From: an uncultured Alphaproteobacteria bacterium
Lineage (GTDB): Bacteria; Pseudomonadota; Alphaproteobacteria; RF32; CAG-239
DNA length: 64,000 nt
Reading direction: 5' to 3'
Assembly: GCA_904501925.1 (NCBI GenBank)
Contig: CAJGCO010000002.1
Coordinates: 32,693-96,692 of the forward strand
A program made the translations under genes and the position numbers. Each line of letters starts with the position of its first letter. Within the stretch, counting starts at the first letter, position 1. Positions 52,780-61,917 of the stretch are shown here, in pieces. The notes under the pieces were generated by a model. That model had not been told where the DNA came from. It saw only the letters and a program-made list of their open reading frames with translations, and ran no database searches.

Positions 52780-53910
52780 ATGATGAAAAAAATAATTTTC
52801 AGCATAATGCTTGTATTGTGTTCACAACAAGCTTTAGCAACAAATTATTTTGAACAGTATAGCAAAATAAAAAACAATATAGAAGAAAAATATTCAATGA
52901 GTTTTGGTGTTGATACAAGATTTACACTGCAAAATATTGCATCAAACACAATCCAAAATAGTTTGATAACTCCATATTTAAACAAAGAAATATTTAGTAA
53001 TAAATATGGTAAGGCAAAATTTAATTTTTCAATGAATTTTGTAAGATTTTCACCTCTTACACCCATAGAATTATCTATTAAAGAGGGTAATATAACATTA
53101 TTTAATAGTTACGATGATGAATATAATGAATTATATGAATTGTATTTTATCTATACTTTACCCAATAAGTATAATTGGATTAATCTAGGTTTGGGGCAAG
53201 TACCAGTTTCTAAATTTGATAGTCCAATTGCAAGCGATTTACAAAGATTATATTTTCTTAATTCATCATTAGCTCAAAATACTACATTTACATATCCAAC
53301 AGCAGGAGTAGGTGGATATGTAGAGCTAAACTTAAATAAATATCTAGATGTTGTTTTGGGTTCAATAGATGCAGCCAATCCTTTAGCAAAAGGACTAAGA
53401 GTTGATAATCTAAAACAAGACCAATATTCAAAATTTGCGTTGATAAATTATAAACCTATATACAAAAATAAATACCAAGGTTCATATAGTTTACTATTTT
53501 ATGATAAGCCATATGTAAATAAAGCCCCTTATTCAAGCCAAGGTTGGTCTCTTTATGTTGCTCAGGATATAACAACTAAACATAGTTTGTTTTTTAGATT
53601 AAATCAAACAACATCAGATTATTCTGCAATTAAGCGTTCTTACGCATTAGGATTAACTATAGATAATCCCTTAATGCATCATTATAAAGATCAATTTGGT
53701 TTTGGGTATTCAGTAAATAAATTAAATAACAAATCAATAGAAAATAGGAATAATGATAAATATGAGCATATCATAGAAAGTTATTATAATTATAATCTCA
53801 ATAATAATATATCAATTCGTCCAGATGTGCAATTGTACTTAAATAAAGGAAGTAATATTGATAATAAAATAATGGGAGTATTTTCTATAAGTATGCAATT
53901 AAGTTTATAA
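52780..53910 (+). CDS. Outer-membrane beta-barrel protein
   Basis: 376 residues with a Sec signal peptide ending ALA at residue 20. The mature chain alternates polar and aromatic residues in many short strands and ends with a hydrophobic strand (MGVFSISMQLSL), as in porin-like barrels. No specific family recognised. It lies 32 bases after the radical SAM gene with AAGGA upstream and is closed by a terminator, so it may be the outer-membrane channel of the same system. Confidence 0.7.
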   Translation: MMKKIIFSIMLVLCSQQALATNYFEQYSKIKNNIEEKYSMSFGVDTRFTLQNIASNTIQNSLITPYLNKEIFSNKYGKAKFNFSMNFVRFSPLTPIELSIKEGNITLFNSYDDEYNELYELYFIYTLPNKYNWINLGLGQVPVSKFDSPIASDLQRLYFLNSSLAQNTTFTYPTAGVGGYVELNLNKYLDVVLGSIDAANPLAKGLRVDNLKQDQYSKFALINYKPIYKNKYQGSYSLLFYDKPYVNKAPYSSQGWSLYVAQDITTKHSLFFRLNQTTSDYSAIKRSYALGLTIDNPLMHHYKDQFGFGYSVNKLNNKSIENRNNDKYEHIIESYYNYNLNNNISIRPDVQLYLNKGSNIDNKIMGVFSISMQLSL

Positions 53911-53920
53911 ATAAACATAA

Positions 53921-53947
53921 AAAAAGGTGGTATTTTACCACCTTTTT
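53921..53947. terminator. Bidirectional terminator
   Basis: AAAAAGGTGGTA pairs with TTACCACCTTTTT between convergent genes; the minus-strand gene's stop codon lies at its edge. Confidence 0.88.
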
Positions 53948-54548
53948 ATGTATCTAAACTATCTTCTAACATACTTTTAACATCTCTTGCTGCTTTAATA
54001 TTTGAAAATAAAACATAAGAACCACCAGTTCCGGTAAAGTAAATATCTGCATATCCCCATAAACGTTGCCAAAGAGTTTGTTTTATTTCAACAGATTCTA
54101 TACGTGCATTTTTTAACTCTTCAGTATTAACAGCAATAATTCCTTCTTTGCATATAACTCGTTTGTTAGTTACAACCATTTCAATCATTCTAAGTTTTAA
54201 GTATTTAATAAAGGCAATAAAAAGACAAAATCCTGCAATATATTCTTGATAAGGTAGGTAATGACTTAACTTAATGGAATGTCCCATTGTAAATTTTGTG
54301 AAAAGTAAAAAAGCTCCAACACAAAAAAGAATAAATGTTCCAAAATATGCAAAAGGATGCAATAAAGCAACTTTAGCAATAAACTCATCACTAGATAAAG
54401 ATCTCATTACATAGCTACATTTATTCTCTTCTTTTCTGGAAAGTTGAGCAGGAGCAAGTTCAGGATGTCTAACTGCTTTCATCTGTTCTTGAAACATTCT
54501 AAATTCTAATAATTCTTCATCACTCATTTGTACATTGTTACTAATCAT
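53946..54548 (-). CDS. PH-domain membrane protein (bPH2, YdbT-like)
   Basis: 200 residues: a charged N-terminal 60 residues, two membrane helices (about 68-88 and 100-118), then a bacterial PH domain with MVVTNKRVICKEG and the IESVEIKQTLWQRLWGYADI segment typical of DUF304/bPH2 proteins. Function unknown. GGAGG precedes the ATG. Confidence 0.82.
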   Translation of the reverse strand: MISNNVQMSDEELLEFRMFQEQMKAVRHPELAPAQLSRKEENKCSYVMRSLSSDEFIAKVALLHPFAYFGTFILFCVGAFLLFTKFTMGHSIKLSHYLPYQEYIAGFCLFIAFIKYLKLRMIEMVVTNKRVICKEGIIAVNTEELKNARIESVEIKQTLWQRLWGYADIYFTGTGGSYVLFSNIKAARDVKSMLEDSLDT

Positions 54549-54777
54549 TTTAGCCTCCTAATCATATCAGCTACTTATATAATAACAATTATTAAAAAAA
54601 TGTCTATAAAAAAACGCAGAAATAGTTAATCAATATTATATTTTATAATGAGATTATTGGCAGAATAAATATTTAGAATATAAATTAAAATAGTGTTTGA
54701 AAAAATAAAATATAAGTGCAGAATAAACAATAAGGAGTTAGTTCAATTTTAAGCTAGGTGTATTTATTGGCAAAAAA

Positions 54778-56295
54778 ATGATTAAGAGAGCTTTTTTATA
54801 TAATATACTGATTTATATAGCCATAATATTCGTTTCGTTTTTAGGAGCTGTATATATAACTCCACATCTATTTAAAAATATTCAAGAAAATATAACAATA
54901 TTAATATACGCTAAAATAATAATATTTACATTAGCAATGTATATGTTTTTAGTTGTTAAACGCATGTTTATTAAGGAAATAACTGCTGAAGCTTTTTTTA
55001 TTATAAGTATTATACCATTATCAATTATATATTTAATGTTGTTTTGTCCATGGAATACTCCAGATTCAACACAACATATTTCAGCATCATATAGATTTTC
55101 TAACATAATACTAGGTAATGATGATTGGAAAACAACATCTAATGACATGCAATATTTTTCAAAAATTTATAAGAAATATGATTCATCTAATCCCAAAAAA
55201 GAAGCTTATATTGCTTTAATTGATAATTTTCTTAAGCCTACAAAAGGGATATCTGAAGAAAATAATATTAATTTTCCAATGGTCGTAAAAAAAATGGAGT
55301 TTTATTCAATTTTGAATTATATTCCATTTGTTAGTGGATTATGTTTTGGACGTTTATTAGATATTCCTGTGCAGTATTCTCTTTATATTGGAAGAATACT
55401 CATGATGTTATTATATGTTTTAGGTGGCTATTATGCAATAAAAAGAATGCCTTTTTTCAAAAATATAGTGGCTATTATTTTGCTAATACCAATGTCAATA
55501 ATGTACTCATCAGCAATTTCATATGATGGTATTTGCTTAATTGCATCTCTAAACTTTGTTGCAAGTTTAATGCAGTTAAATAAAAATTATACCACAAGAA
55601 ATGCAATAGAAAGTTGTGTCTTCGCATTTATATTGGGTGCAATTAAAGGGGGAGGGTATGGTATATTATTATTACTTGTATTTACAATAAATAAAAATCA
55701 TCATAATAGAATAGCTGCAATATTATGCATAGTGTTTAGCTATATAATATCAGTATTGTTGTTTAACTATTATATTCCAGATAATAATAGTTTATTTCAA
55801 TTAGGTTATGCTCCTAATAAATTATCTGCATCGTTTGCTATAGAAGAACCATTAAAGTATATTAGTATGCTTTGTAATACTTATAAAATGTTTTATCAAA
55901 TATTAATGTATCAGATGATTGGTAGTTTATCTCATTTAGAACATGTTGTTTCTGAACCTATAGTATATTTATTTTATATATTAATATTTATAATGGCTTT
56001 AGGGGAGAAAAATGAATTAACACTAAATACCAAAATAATTTATTTATTTACGTATATTGTTTTTTCTATAGTTATGCCTGTGATGTTATTATGCGAAAGT
56101 TATAAAGGAATGGTGTTTATATCTGGTGTGCAGGGTAGATACTTTCTGCCTGTGTTTATATCATTGTTGATTAGTTTTCCTAATTTAAATAAAAAATATA
56201 ATAAACTAAATTTAGATAAAGTATGTCTAATTTCTTTTGTAATATTATCTATTTATTTTACTTATAGCATATCAAAGTTGTATTTAGAGCGATAA
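54778..56295 (+). CDS. DUF2142-type polytopic membrane protein
   Basis: 505 residues with about twelve helices. The first loop has CPWNTPDSTQHI, matching the PDE-x-H-type motif of DUF2142, a family linked to surface glycan assembly and resembling GT-C transferases. No ribosome binding site directly before the ATG; AAGGAG occurs about 45 bases upstream without an attached gene. It pairs with the GT2-GtrA gene downstream. Confidence 0.72.
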   Translation: MIKRAFLYNILIYIAIIFVSFLGAVYITPHLFKNIQENITILIYAKIIIFTLAMYMFLVVKRMFIKEITAEAFFIISIIPLSIIYLMLFCPWNTPDSTQHISASYRFSNIILGNDDWKTTSNDMQYFSKIYKKYDSSNPKKEAYIALIDNFLKPTKGISEENNINFPMVVKKMEFYSILNYIPFVSGLCFGRLLDIPVQYSLYIGRILMMLLYVLGGYYAIKRMPFFKNIVAIILLIPMSIMYSSAISYDGICLIASLNFVASLMQLNKNYTTRNAIESCVFAFILGAIKGGGYGILLLLVFTINKNHHNRIAAILCIVFSYIISVLLFNYYIPDNNSLFQLGYAPNKLSASFAIEEPLKYISMLCNTYKMFYQILMYQMIGSLSHLEHVVSEPIVYLFYILIFIMALGEKNELTLNTKIIYLFTYIVFSIVMPVMLLCESYKGMVFISGVQGRYFLPVFISLLISFPNLNKKYNKLNLDKVCLISFVILSIYFTYSISKLYLER

Positions 56296-56502
56296 AATAA
56301 TTGTAATATTTATAATAAGTTATAACCAATAAGTGCCAATATTAACAAATTGTCTATAAAATAATATATACATTTACAAGTATATGAAAAGTAATTATAA
56401 ATATTCTAAATAAATATTATAATGGTTAGAAAACTTTTTAATATATTTATCATCATTTATAGTTGTGATTGATATATTAATTCATTGTTTTGGTTTGTAA
56501 GC

Positions 56503-57561
56503 ATGAGAGGCATTGTACCAATAATTATTCCGAGCTTAGATCCTAAAGAAAGCTTTTTTGAGCTGTTAAAAGAGCTACAATCATTAAAACAACCAATTAT
56601 AATAATAAATGATGGTAGTTCAAAAGAGAGTGATTATATATTTGATAAAGCAAGAGAATTTATAGTAAATGATAAATTAGATAAAATTATTTCATACCCA
56701 GTAAATAAAGGAAAAGGATTTGCATTAAAAAATGGATTTAAGTATGTTTTAGAAAATATACCACAAGCAATAGGTGTCGTAACAATAGATTGCGATGGGC
56801 AGCATAAGCTAAAAGATATAAAAAAAGTTATTAATTTATTGCAACAAAATCCAGAAGCAATTATATTAGGAGCCAGAGATTTTGATTTAGATGAAATCCC
56901 AATAAAAAGTAAGCTTGGAAATAAAATAACAAAATGTGTTTTGAGCTATTTTTTGAATATAAAATTAAAAGATACACAGACCGGATTACGAGGTATTTCT
57001 ATAAAGCATATTTCTGAAATGCAGAACATAAAATATAATCGTTTTGAATTTGAAACAGAGGTGCTTATAAGGTTTCATCAACACATAAAGGAGGTTGATA
57101 TAGAAACTGTGTATGATAGCATAACAAATCATTCAACACATTTTAATCCTATAAAAGATTCTTTATCTATATACTATGTAATATTTAGGCAATTTTTTAA
57201 GTATATAATATCTTCGGTTTCATCATTTTTCTTAGATATTGGGTTGTTTTACGTTTTTAGTATTATTCTAAAAGGTATAATTCCTTTTACATATGTGTTT
57301 ATTTCAACTTATATGGCAAGAATTATATCAGCATTTTTTAATTATATATTAAATAAGCATATTGTCTTTCAAGCAAAAGAAAGTAGAAATAGTTTTATTA
57401 AATATTGCCTTTTATGCTTTGTACAAGCTAGCATAAGTGGAGTGTTTGTTACTATTGCCTCATATTTTACAGCCAACATTGTAGCAAGTAAAATCATAAC
57501 TGATAGTATACTGTTTTTATTAAGCTATCTTATACAAAAGCACTACATATTTATTAAATAA
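56503..57561 (+). CDS. GT2 glycosyltransferase fused to GtrA flippase
   Basis: 352 residues. Residues 1-215 are a GT2 transferase: IIIPSLDP, INDGSS near 36-40, TIDCDGQH with the DxD at 96-98. Residues from about 222 form a four-helix GtrA domain with FNYILNKHIVF. The fusion joins charging of undecaprenyl phosphate with flipping in one chain, roles split over two genes in the operon at 5.9-7.9 kb. Start at ATG 56503; an in-frame TTG lies 18 bases earlier. Confidence 0.85.
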   Translation: MRGIVPIIIPSLDPKESFFELLKELQSLKQPIIIINDGSSKESDYIFDKAREFIVNDKLDKIISYPVNKGKGFALKNGFKYVLENIPQAIGVVTIDCDGQHKLKDIKKVINLLQQNPEAIILGARDFDLDEIPIKSKLGNKITKCVLSYFLNIKLKDTQTGLRGISIKHISEMQNIKYNRFEFETEVLIRFHQHIKEVDIETVYDSITNHSTHFNPIKDSLSIYYVIFRQFFKYIISSVSSFFLDIGLFYVFSIILKGIIPFTYVFISTYMARIISAFFNYILNKHIVFQAKESRNSFIKYCLLCFVQASISGVFVTIASYFTANIVASKIITDSILFLLSYLIQKHYIFIK

Positions 57562-57571
57562 GGCAGAGTGT

Positions 57572-58093
57572 TTACTCTATATAACCAATTTTCTTTAGAG
57601 TATTTAATACATTTTCTTTGTTGCGTTTTTTTATTGGACGAATAGGGCGTCCAGCATAAACGGTCCAAGGTTCAAATTTATAATTTGAGGGTACAAAACT
57701 TAATGCACCAATACAAACCCCTTCAGGAATATCATTATTTGGCATAATTACAGAATTTGTACCAACTCCTGTGTATTTGCCAAGGCTAACATTTCCTTGT
57801 ATTTCTTTAACTTCTGGAACAGAGTGAGTAACAAGTTCATTTACATAGTCGTTACTGCTTAGCCAAACTTTAACGCCAGCAGCTAAACTTGAACATTCTC
57901 CCATCTTAAATGTATATTTTCCATCTCCACCTGCAATATATGTTCCCGGAGCAATTTCACAGTCAGAACCAATATTACAAGCTGAAGATATTCTACAAAA
58001 ATCGGCAATACGAACATTGTCACCAACTTCAACAAGATCCGGTTTTTTTATAATAACATATTCTCCTAATACAAAATTCTTTCCGTGTTTCAT
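57572..58093 (-). CDS. Hexapeptide-repeat acyltransferase
   Basis: 173 residues dominated by left-handed beta-helix hexapeptides (for example VEVGDNVRIADF, IGSDCEIAPGTYIAG, GKYTGVGTNSVIMP) and ending VYAGRPIRPIKKR, the usual end of sugar O- or N-acetyltransferases. Likely acetylates a sugar in the adjacent glycan pathway. GGAG precedes the ATG at 58093. Confidence 0.85.
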   Translation of the reverse strand: MKHGKNFVLGEYVIIKKPDLVEVGDNVRIADFCRISSACNIGSDCEIAPGTYIAGGDGKYTFKMGECSSLAAGVKVWLSSNDYVNELVTHSVPEVKEIQGNVSLGKYTGVGTNSVIMPNNDIPEGVCIGALSFVPSNYKFEPWTVYAGRPIRPIKKRNKENVLNTLKKIGYIE

Positions 58094-58275
58094 ATTCAAT
58101 CTCCTTAATCATTACATTTAAATTCTGAAAGATAGAAAAATAAAAAACAAGCAACATAATATTACGAAATGTTTCATAATAAAATTTTGAATATATTATT
58201 AAACGCTCTTGCAAATATAAAATAAGACCTATAACCTAACAAAGTATGCAATAATATGTAAACGAGGGATGTACT

Positions 58276-59403
58276 ATGACACAAATAAAAGACAATACCG
58301 AATTAGATTTTTGTGATGTTTTATTTCAACCAAAGAGAACTAGATTAAATTCTAGAAGTGAAGCTGATATTATTAGAGAATATAAGTTTAAGTATTATCC
58401 AAATACCTTAGAATCTTGTGGTATTATGGCATCTAATATGGCAACTACAGGTACTTTTGAGATGAATGAGGTATTACAAAAATACCAAGCAATAACTTGT
58501 TTACATAAACATTATGATTTCAGTGTTAAAGAAAATTATAAATATATAACCCAAAACTATAGTAATGAAGTTAGCCATAAAAACTCATATACATTTATAT
58601 CAACAGGATTAAAAGATGATAAAGATCAGTTATTTGCGCTTCTTTCAGATAAAAAATTCAAAATTGATAAGTTATGTATAGATATTGCTAATGGTTATAT
58701 TCCAAAGTTAATAGACTTTGTTAAGGAGGTAAGAACTAAATTTCCACATCTTTTGATTATGGTTGGTAATGTTGTTACTGGTGATATGACACAAGATTTA
58801 ATAATTAATGGTGCAGATATAATAAAAGTAGGGATAGGGCCTGGTTCTGTTTGCACAACAAGAAAATTAACAGGAGTAGGTCGTCCTCAATTATCTGCAA
58901 TATTAGAATGTGCTGATGCAGCTCATGGTATTGGTGGACTAGTATGTGCTGATGGTGGGTGTACCTGTGCTGGTGATGTTGCGAAAGCGTTTGGGGCAGG
59001 GGCTGACTTTGTTATGATTGGTGGAATGCTTGCTGGAACAGATGAGGCTTCTGGTGATGTGATTATAAAAACTCGCCAAACCAATGAGTTGATTGCAAAC
59101 CCTAATAATCCAAGTGAATTTCAGTTTTTACAAAAGACAGAAAAATTTAAACAGTTTTATGGAATGTCTTCTAAGTTAGCGCAAGAAAAACACTTTGGTG
59201 GTATGGCTCAATATCGCGCATCAGAGGGAAAGGTTGTGGAGGTTCCATATAAAGGAAGCGCTGATGATGTAATGCAGGAAATTTTAGGAGGTGTTCGTTC
59301 AACAATGTCATATATTGGTGCTAGAAAGTTGAAATATATTCCACAATGTACGACTTTTTATAGAGTAAATCGTCAATTAAATGAAGTGTTTGGTAAAAGT
59401 TAA
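58276..59403 (+). CDS. guaC: GMP reductase
   Basis: Converts GMP to IMP with NADPH. The TIM barrel has the catalytic segment GIGPGSVCTTRKLTGVG with Cys193, followed by CADGGCTCAGDVAKAFGAGADFV-type phosphate-binding region and no CBS insert, which favours GMP reductase over IMP dehydrogenase. 375 residues. GAGGG precedes the start. Confidence 0.88.
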   Translation: MTQIKDNTELDFCDVLFQPKRTRLNSRSEADIIREYKFKYYPNTLESCGIMASNMATTGTFEMNEVLQKYQAITCLHKHYDFSVKENYKYITQNYSNEVSHKNSYTFISTGLKDDKDQLFALLSDKKFKIDKLCIDIANGYIPKLIDFVKEVRTKFPHLLIMVGNVVTGDMTQDLIINGADIIKVGIGPGSVCTTRKLTGVGRPQLSAILECADAAHGIGGLVCADGGCTCAGDVAKAFGAGADFVMIGGMLAGTDEASGDVIIKTRQTNELIANPNNPSEFQFLQKTEKFKQFYGMSSKLAQEKHFGGMAQYRASEGKVVEVPYKGSADDVMQEILGGVRSTMSYIGARKLKYIPQCTTFYRVNRQLNEVFGKS

Positions 59404-59423
59404 TTTTTATATTCAAACAAAAA

Positions 59424-59451
59424 AAAGAGGGAGTTATATCCCTCTTTTTTA
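59424..59451. terminator. Terminator after guaC
   Basis: AGAGGG (59426-59431) pairs with CCCTCT (59440-59445), with A and T runs outside. Confidence 0.9.
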
Positions 59452-59472
59452 TTTACGATTGTTTAAAAAAAC

Positions 59473-60384
59473 TTATTGGTTTGTAACTAATATTACTCCT
59501 AAGATAATCAATATAAAACAAAAAATCTTTTTTAACATAACTTGATGAGAAATTTTCTCTTTTAAAGGTATGTTGAATTTTTTTAATAAAAATAAACTGA
59601 TAGAAATCATTATAATTGGTTGTGTGGCGCCAATAGACTTTGTTATTGTTGGGGATAATCCTGATAAAGCATAAATACCACAAACTGCACCAATAAAGCA
59701 AATAAATTCATTGAGCATAAAGATTTTAATTTTGGTTTTATATGTGTGAAAATTTTTGATAATATCTTTGCGCCATTTCTTTATAAATAAGAAGAAAAAT
59801 GGAATGAATCCAGATATAAAGTTAGGATAGAATATCAAGTTAATCCAGTTATCGTTAATAGTTAGTACATATTTTTCTAAAACAGCAGAAAAAGAAACAA
59901 TAATAGCAGAAAATAGCATGTAATAAAAAGCTTTATTAAGTTTTGGAATTTTTTTGCCTTTTATACTTAACGCAATTGAAGACATAACTATAATTGCAAA
60001 GCCAATATATTGAGCTAGAGTAAGCTTTTCTTTTAATAAAAAATAACTCATAATAGGAATTGTTATTTGTCCTAAAGAAAATAATGCAGCAATAATTGAG
60101 GTGTCGATAACTTTCATGGCCATATAATAAGGGTATAAATAAGCAATTCCAATAGCTGCAATAATAGAATAATACATAAAAACTTCTCCAGAAGGGAGGC
60201 TTGGTTTTCCAAGGAGTAGTAATAATGGTAAAAATAAAATATTCATTAATGATACGTAAAATATCATCGATATTGGTTTTTTGAAAGTAGCATTTGCGAG
60301 TCTACTTTCAATCAATACTGCAATTCCAAAAAATAATGGTGCCCCAAATGCAATAAGAATGAAACTCATATTAAAACTTTTCAT
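59473..60384 (-). CDS. EamA-family (DMT) transporter
   Basis: 303 residues with ten hydrophobic helices in two halves, each close to the EamA repeat (SLGQITIPIMSYFLLKEKL in the first, SIGATQPIIMISISLFLLKK in the second). Substrate unknown; family members export metabolites or amino acids. No ribosome binding site seen. Confidence 0.82.
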   Translation of the reverse strand: MKSFNMSFILIAFGAPLFFGIAVLIESRLANATFKKPISMIFYVSLMNILFLPLLLLLGKPSLPSGEVFMYYSIIAAIGIAYLYPYYMAMKVIDTSIIAALFSLGQITIPIMSYFLLKEKLTLAQYIGFAIIVMSSIALSIKGKKIPKLNKAFYYMLFSAIIVSFSAVLEKYVLTINDNWINLIFYPNFISGFIPFFFLFIKKWRKDIIKNFHTYKTKIKIFMLNEFICFIGAVCGIYALSGLSPTITKSIGATQPIIMISISLFLLKKFNIPLKEKISHQVMLKKIFCFILIILGVILVTNQ

Positions 60385-60524
60385 TTAAAATCATATATAT
60401 CTTCTTTTATTATTATATTTTACTTAAAATAAAATTAATATTTATGTTAATTTTGTTGACATATGCTTGCATTCGATATAAAATAAATCAGTTTTTTTAA
60501 TGCAAAAAATAAATAAGGAATAAA

Positions 60525-61010
60525 ATGCGTATATATACAGATGCAAGTACTCGTGGTAAATATTCAGGTATTGCTCTAGTTTTAACAGATGCAAGAGATA
60601 ATGAAATATACAAAAAAGGTACAGTTATAGAAGAAAGAGATAATAATACAGCAGAGCTTTGTGCTGTACTTTATGCACTTGAGGATATACAATATACAGA
60701 TCCCAAACATGTAACAATATTTACCGATTCTTGGTATGTTATTAGTGCTGTTAGAAATGGTGTATCACGAGCTAAAGATAATGAGATTATTAAAGGCATT
60801 CGCGCCCATATGTCTAAGATTAATAGTAGTTTAATATGGGTTAAGGGGCATTATAGAGATGGTACTGTTCTTTCATATTATAATAAAAGGGCGGATAAAA
60901 TGTCTAAAGTAGTTCGTCGCCAATATGAAAAGCAAGTTAGAAAAGAGGAAAAGGCTCGTAAGAAAAAAGTTCTTCTAAATGAGGTGTCTTACGGTAAAAA
61001 AAATCGCTAA
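60525..61010 (+). CDS. RNase HI-family ribonuclease
   Basis: 161 residues. The four catalytic acids are Asp6 (YTDAS), Glu44 (NTAEL), Asp68 (FTDSW) and Asp124 (RADKM); His109 in VKGH is also in place. A Lys/Arg-rich C-terminal tail of about 35 residues follows. It degrades RNA in RNA-DNA hybrids. AAGGAAT precedes the ATG. Confidence 0.88.
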   Translation: MRIYTDASTRGKYSGIALVLTDARDNEIYKKGTVIEERDNNTAELCAVLYALEDIQYTDPKHVTIFTDSWYVISAVRNGVSRAKDNEIIKGIRAHMSKINSSLIWVKGHYRDGTVLSYYNKRADKMSKVVRRQYEKQVRKEEKARKKKVLLNEVSYGKKNR

Positions 61011-61197
61011 ACAATAAATGCAATTATTTTTTATAAACTAATTATATTAAATAGCTATATTGGATAAATAGCTAACACTTAATATTTGCTTGATTTTTTT
61101 GTAAAGCAGGTTATGGTGTATATCAAACAATAAATTATTATGATTAATAATTATACTAAATAAACTAATTAAATTTATGAAAAAGAATGAGGAAAGA

Positions 61198-61644
61198 ATG
61201 AAGAAAATCGCTTCTTTATCTATTGTAGAAGATGTAAAAAATCAAAAATTTTTGATGATTAAACATCAGCGAGGTATAAATCAAGGTTGTATGAATTTTC
61301 CAGGAGGAAAAAAAGAGCCAGATGAGAGTGTGATGGATTGTGTAATCAGGGAAACTTTTGAAGAAACTGGAATTACAATAAAAAATCCTAAAGAAGTTGG
61401 ATATATAGAATTTCCTACTAAAAATTTTTATGTACATGTGTTTAAGAGTACGGAATTTTCAGGGCAACTAAAAGTAAATGAAGCTGAAGTTATAGCTTCA
61501 TGGGTTGATAAAGATAAGGTTCCTTATGATGATATGCGTGAAGCTGATAAGGATTTCTTACCTGAAATTTTATCTGGTAAATATGTGAAAAGGCGTTATA
61601 TGTATGATGATGATTTTCATATTAAAGAAATTATTGATTTGTAA
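61198..61644 (+). CDS. Nudix hydrolase, MutT-like
   Basis: 148 residues. The Nudix box runs from Gly37 to Ile59 (GKKEPDE, then RETFEETGI) with all catalytic Glu residues. Similar enzymes clean oxidised nucleotides or hydrolyse nucleoside diphosphate derivatives. I choose ATG 61198, which has GAGG just upstream, over 61177. Confidence 0.85.
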   Translation: MKKIASLSIVEDVKNQKFLMIKHQRGINQGCMNFPGGKKEPDESVMDCVIRETFEETGITIKNPKEVGYIEFPTKNFYVHVFKSTEFSGQLKVNEAEVIASWVDKDKVPYDDMREADKDFLPEILSGKYVKRRYMYDDDFHIKEIIDL

Positions 61645-61661
61645 TCAATGCGTTGTAATTT

Positions 61662-61690
61662 AAAAAGCTACCTCAAAGGTAGCTTTTTTT
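61662..61690 (+). terminator. Terminator after the Nudix gene
   Basis: AAAAGCTACC pairs with GGTAGCTTTT, then more T residues. Confidence 0.92.
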
Positions 61691-61792
61691 GTGCTTAAAT
61701 AAATCATACATTGCTAATTGTATTTGATGTTATATGTATACATACCAAAAGTGTATAAAAATATAATAATTAAAGCAAGTAAAATATCAGTA

Positions 61793-61820
61793 ATCATTTT
61801 AAATAAAATGATATTTTTTT
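61793..61820 (+). terminator. Orphan terminator-like hairpin in the pflB upstream region
   Basis: ATCATTTTA and TAAAATGAT followed by seven T residues, with no gene directly before it. It may block read-through from upstream or end a short unseen transcript. Confidence 0.5.
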
Positions 61821-61860
61821 GTAGAAAAATAAAAAATAGATGTTAATATACCAAGCGAAA

Positions 61861-61881
61861 TTTATCACGGGTTGTGATAAA
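61861..61881. promoter_or_regulatory. Inverted repeat operator or hairpin before pflB
   Basis: TTTATCAC, five bases, GTGATAAA, a perfect 8-base inverted repeat centred 46 bases before the ATG. The half-site resembles CRP/FNR-type TGTGA sites but spacing differs from the consensus of either. Confidence 0.5.
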
Positions 61882-61917
61882 CAATTTTTAATAACACATG
61901 TAAAAAGGGACAAAGTA

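Noticed and set aside
54725..54777. Small gene behind the unused AAGGAG near 54732
   Set aside because: No ATG, GTG or TTG at proper spacing opens a frame longer than a few codons.
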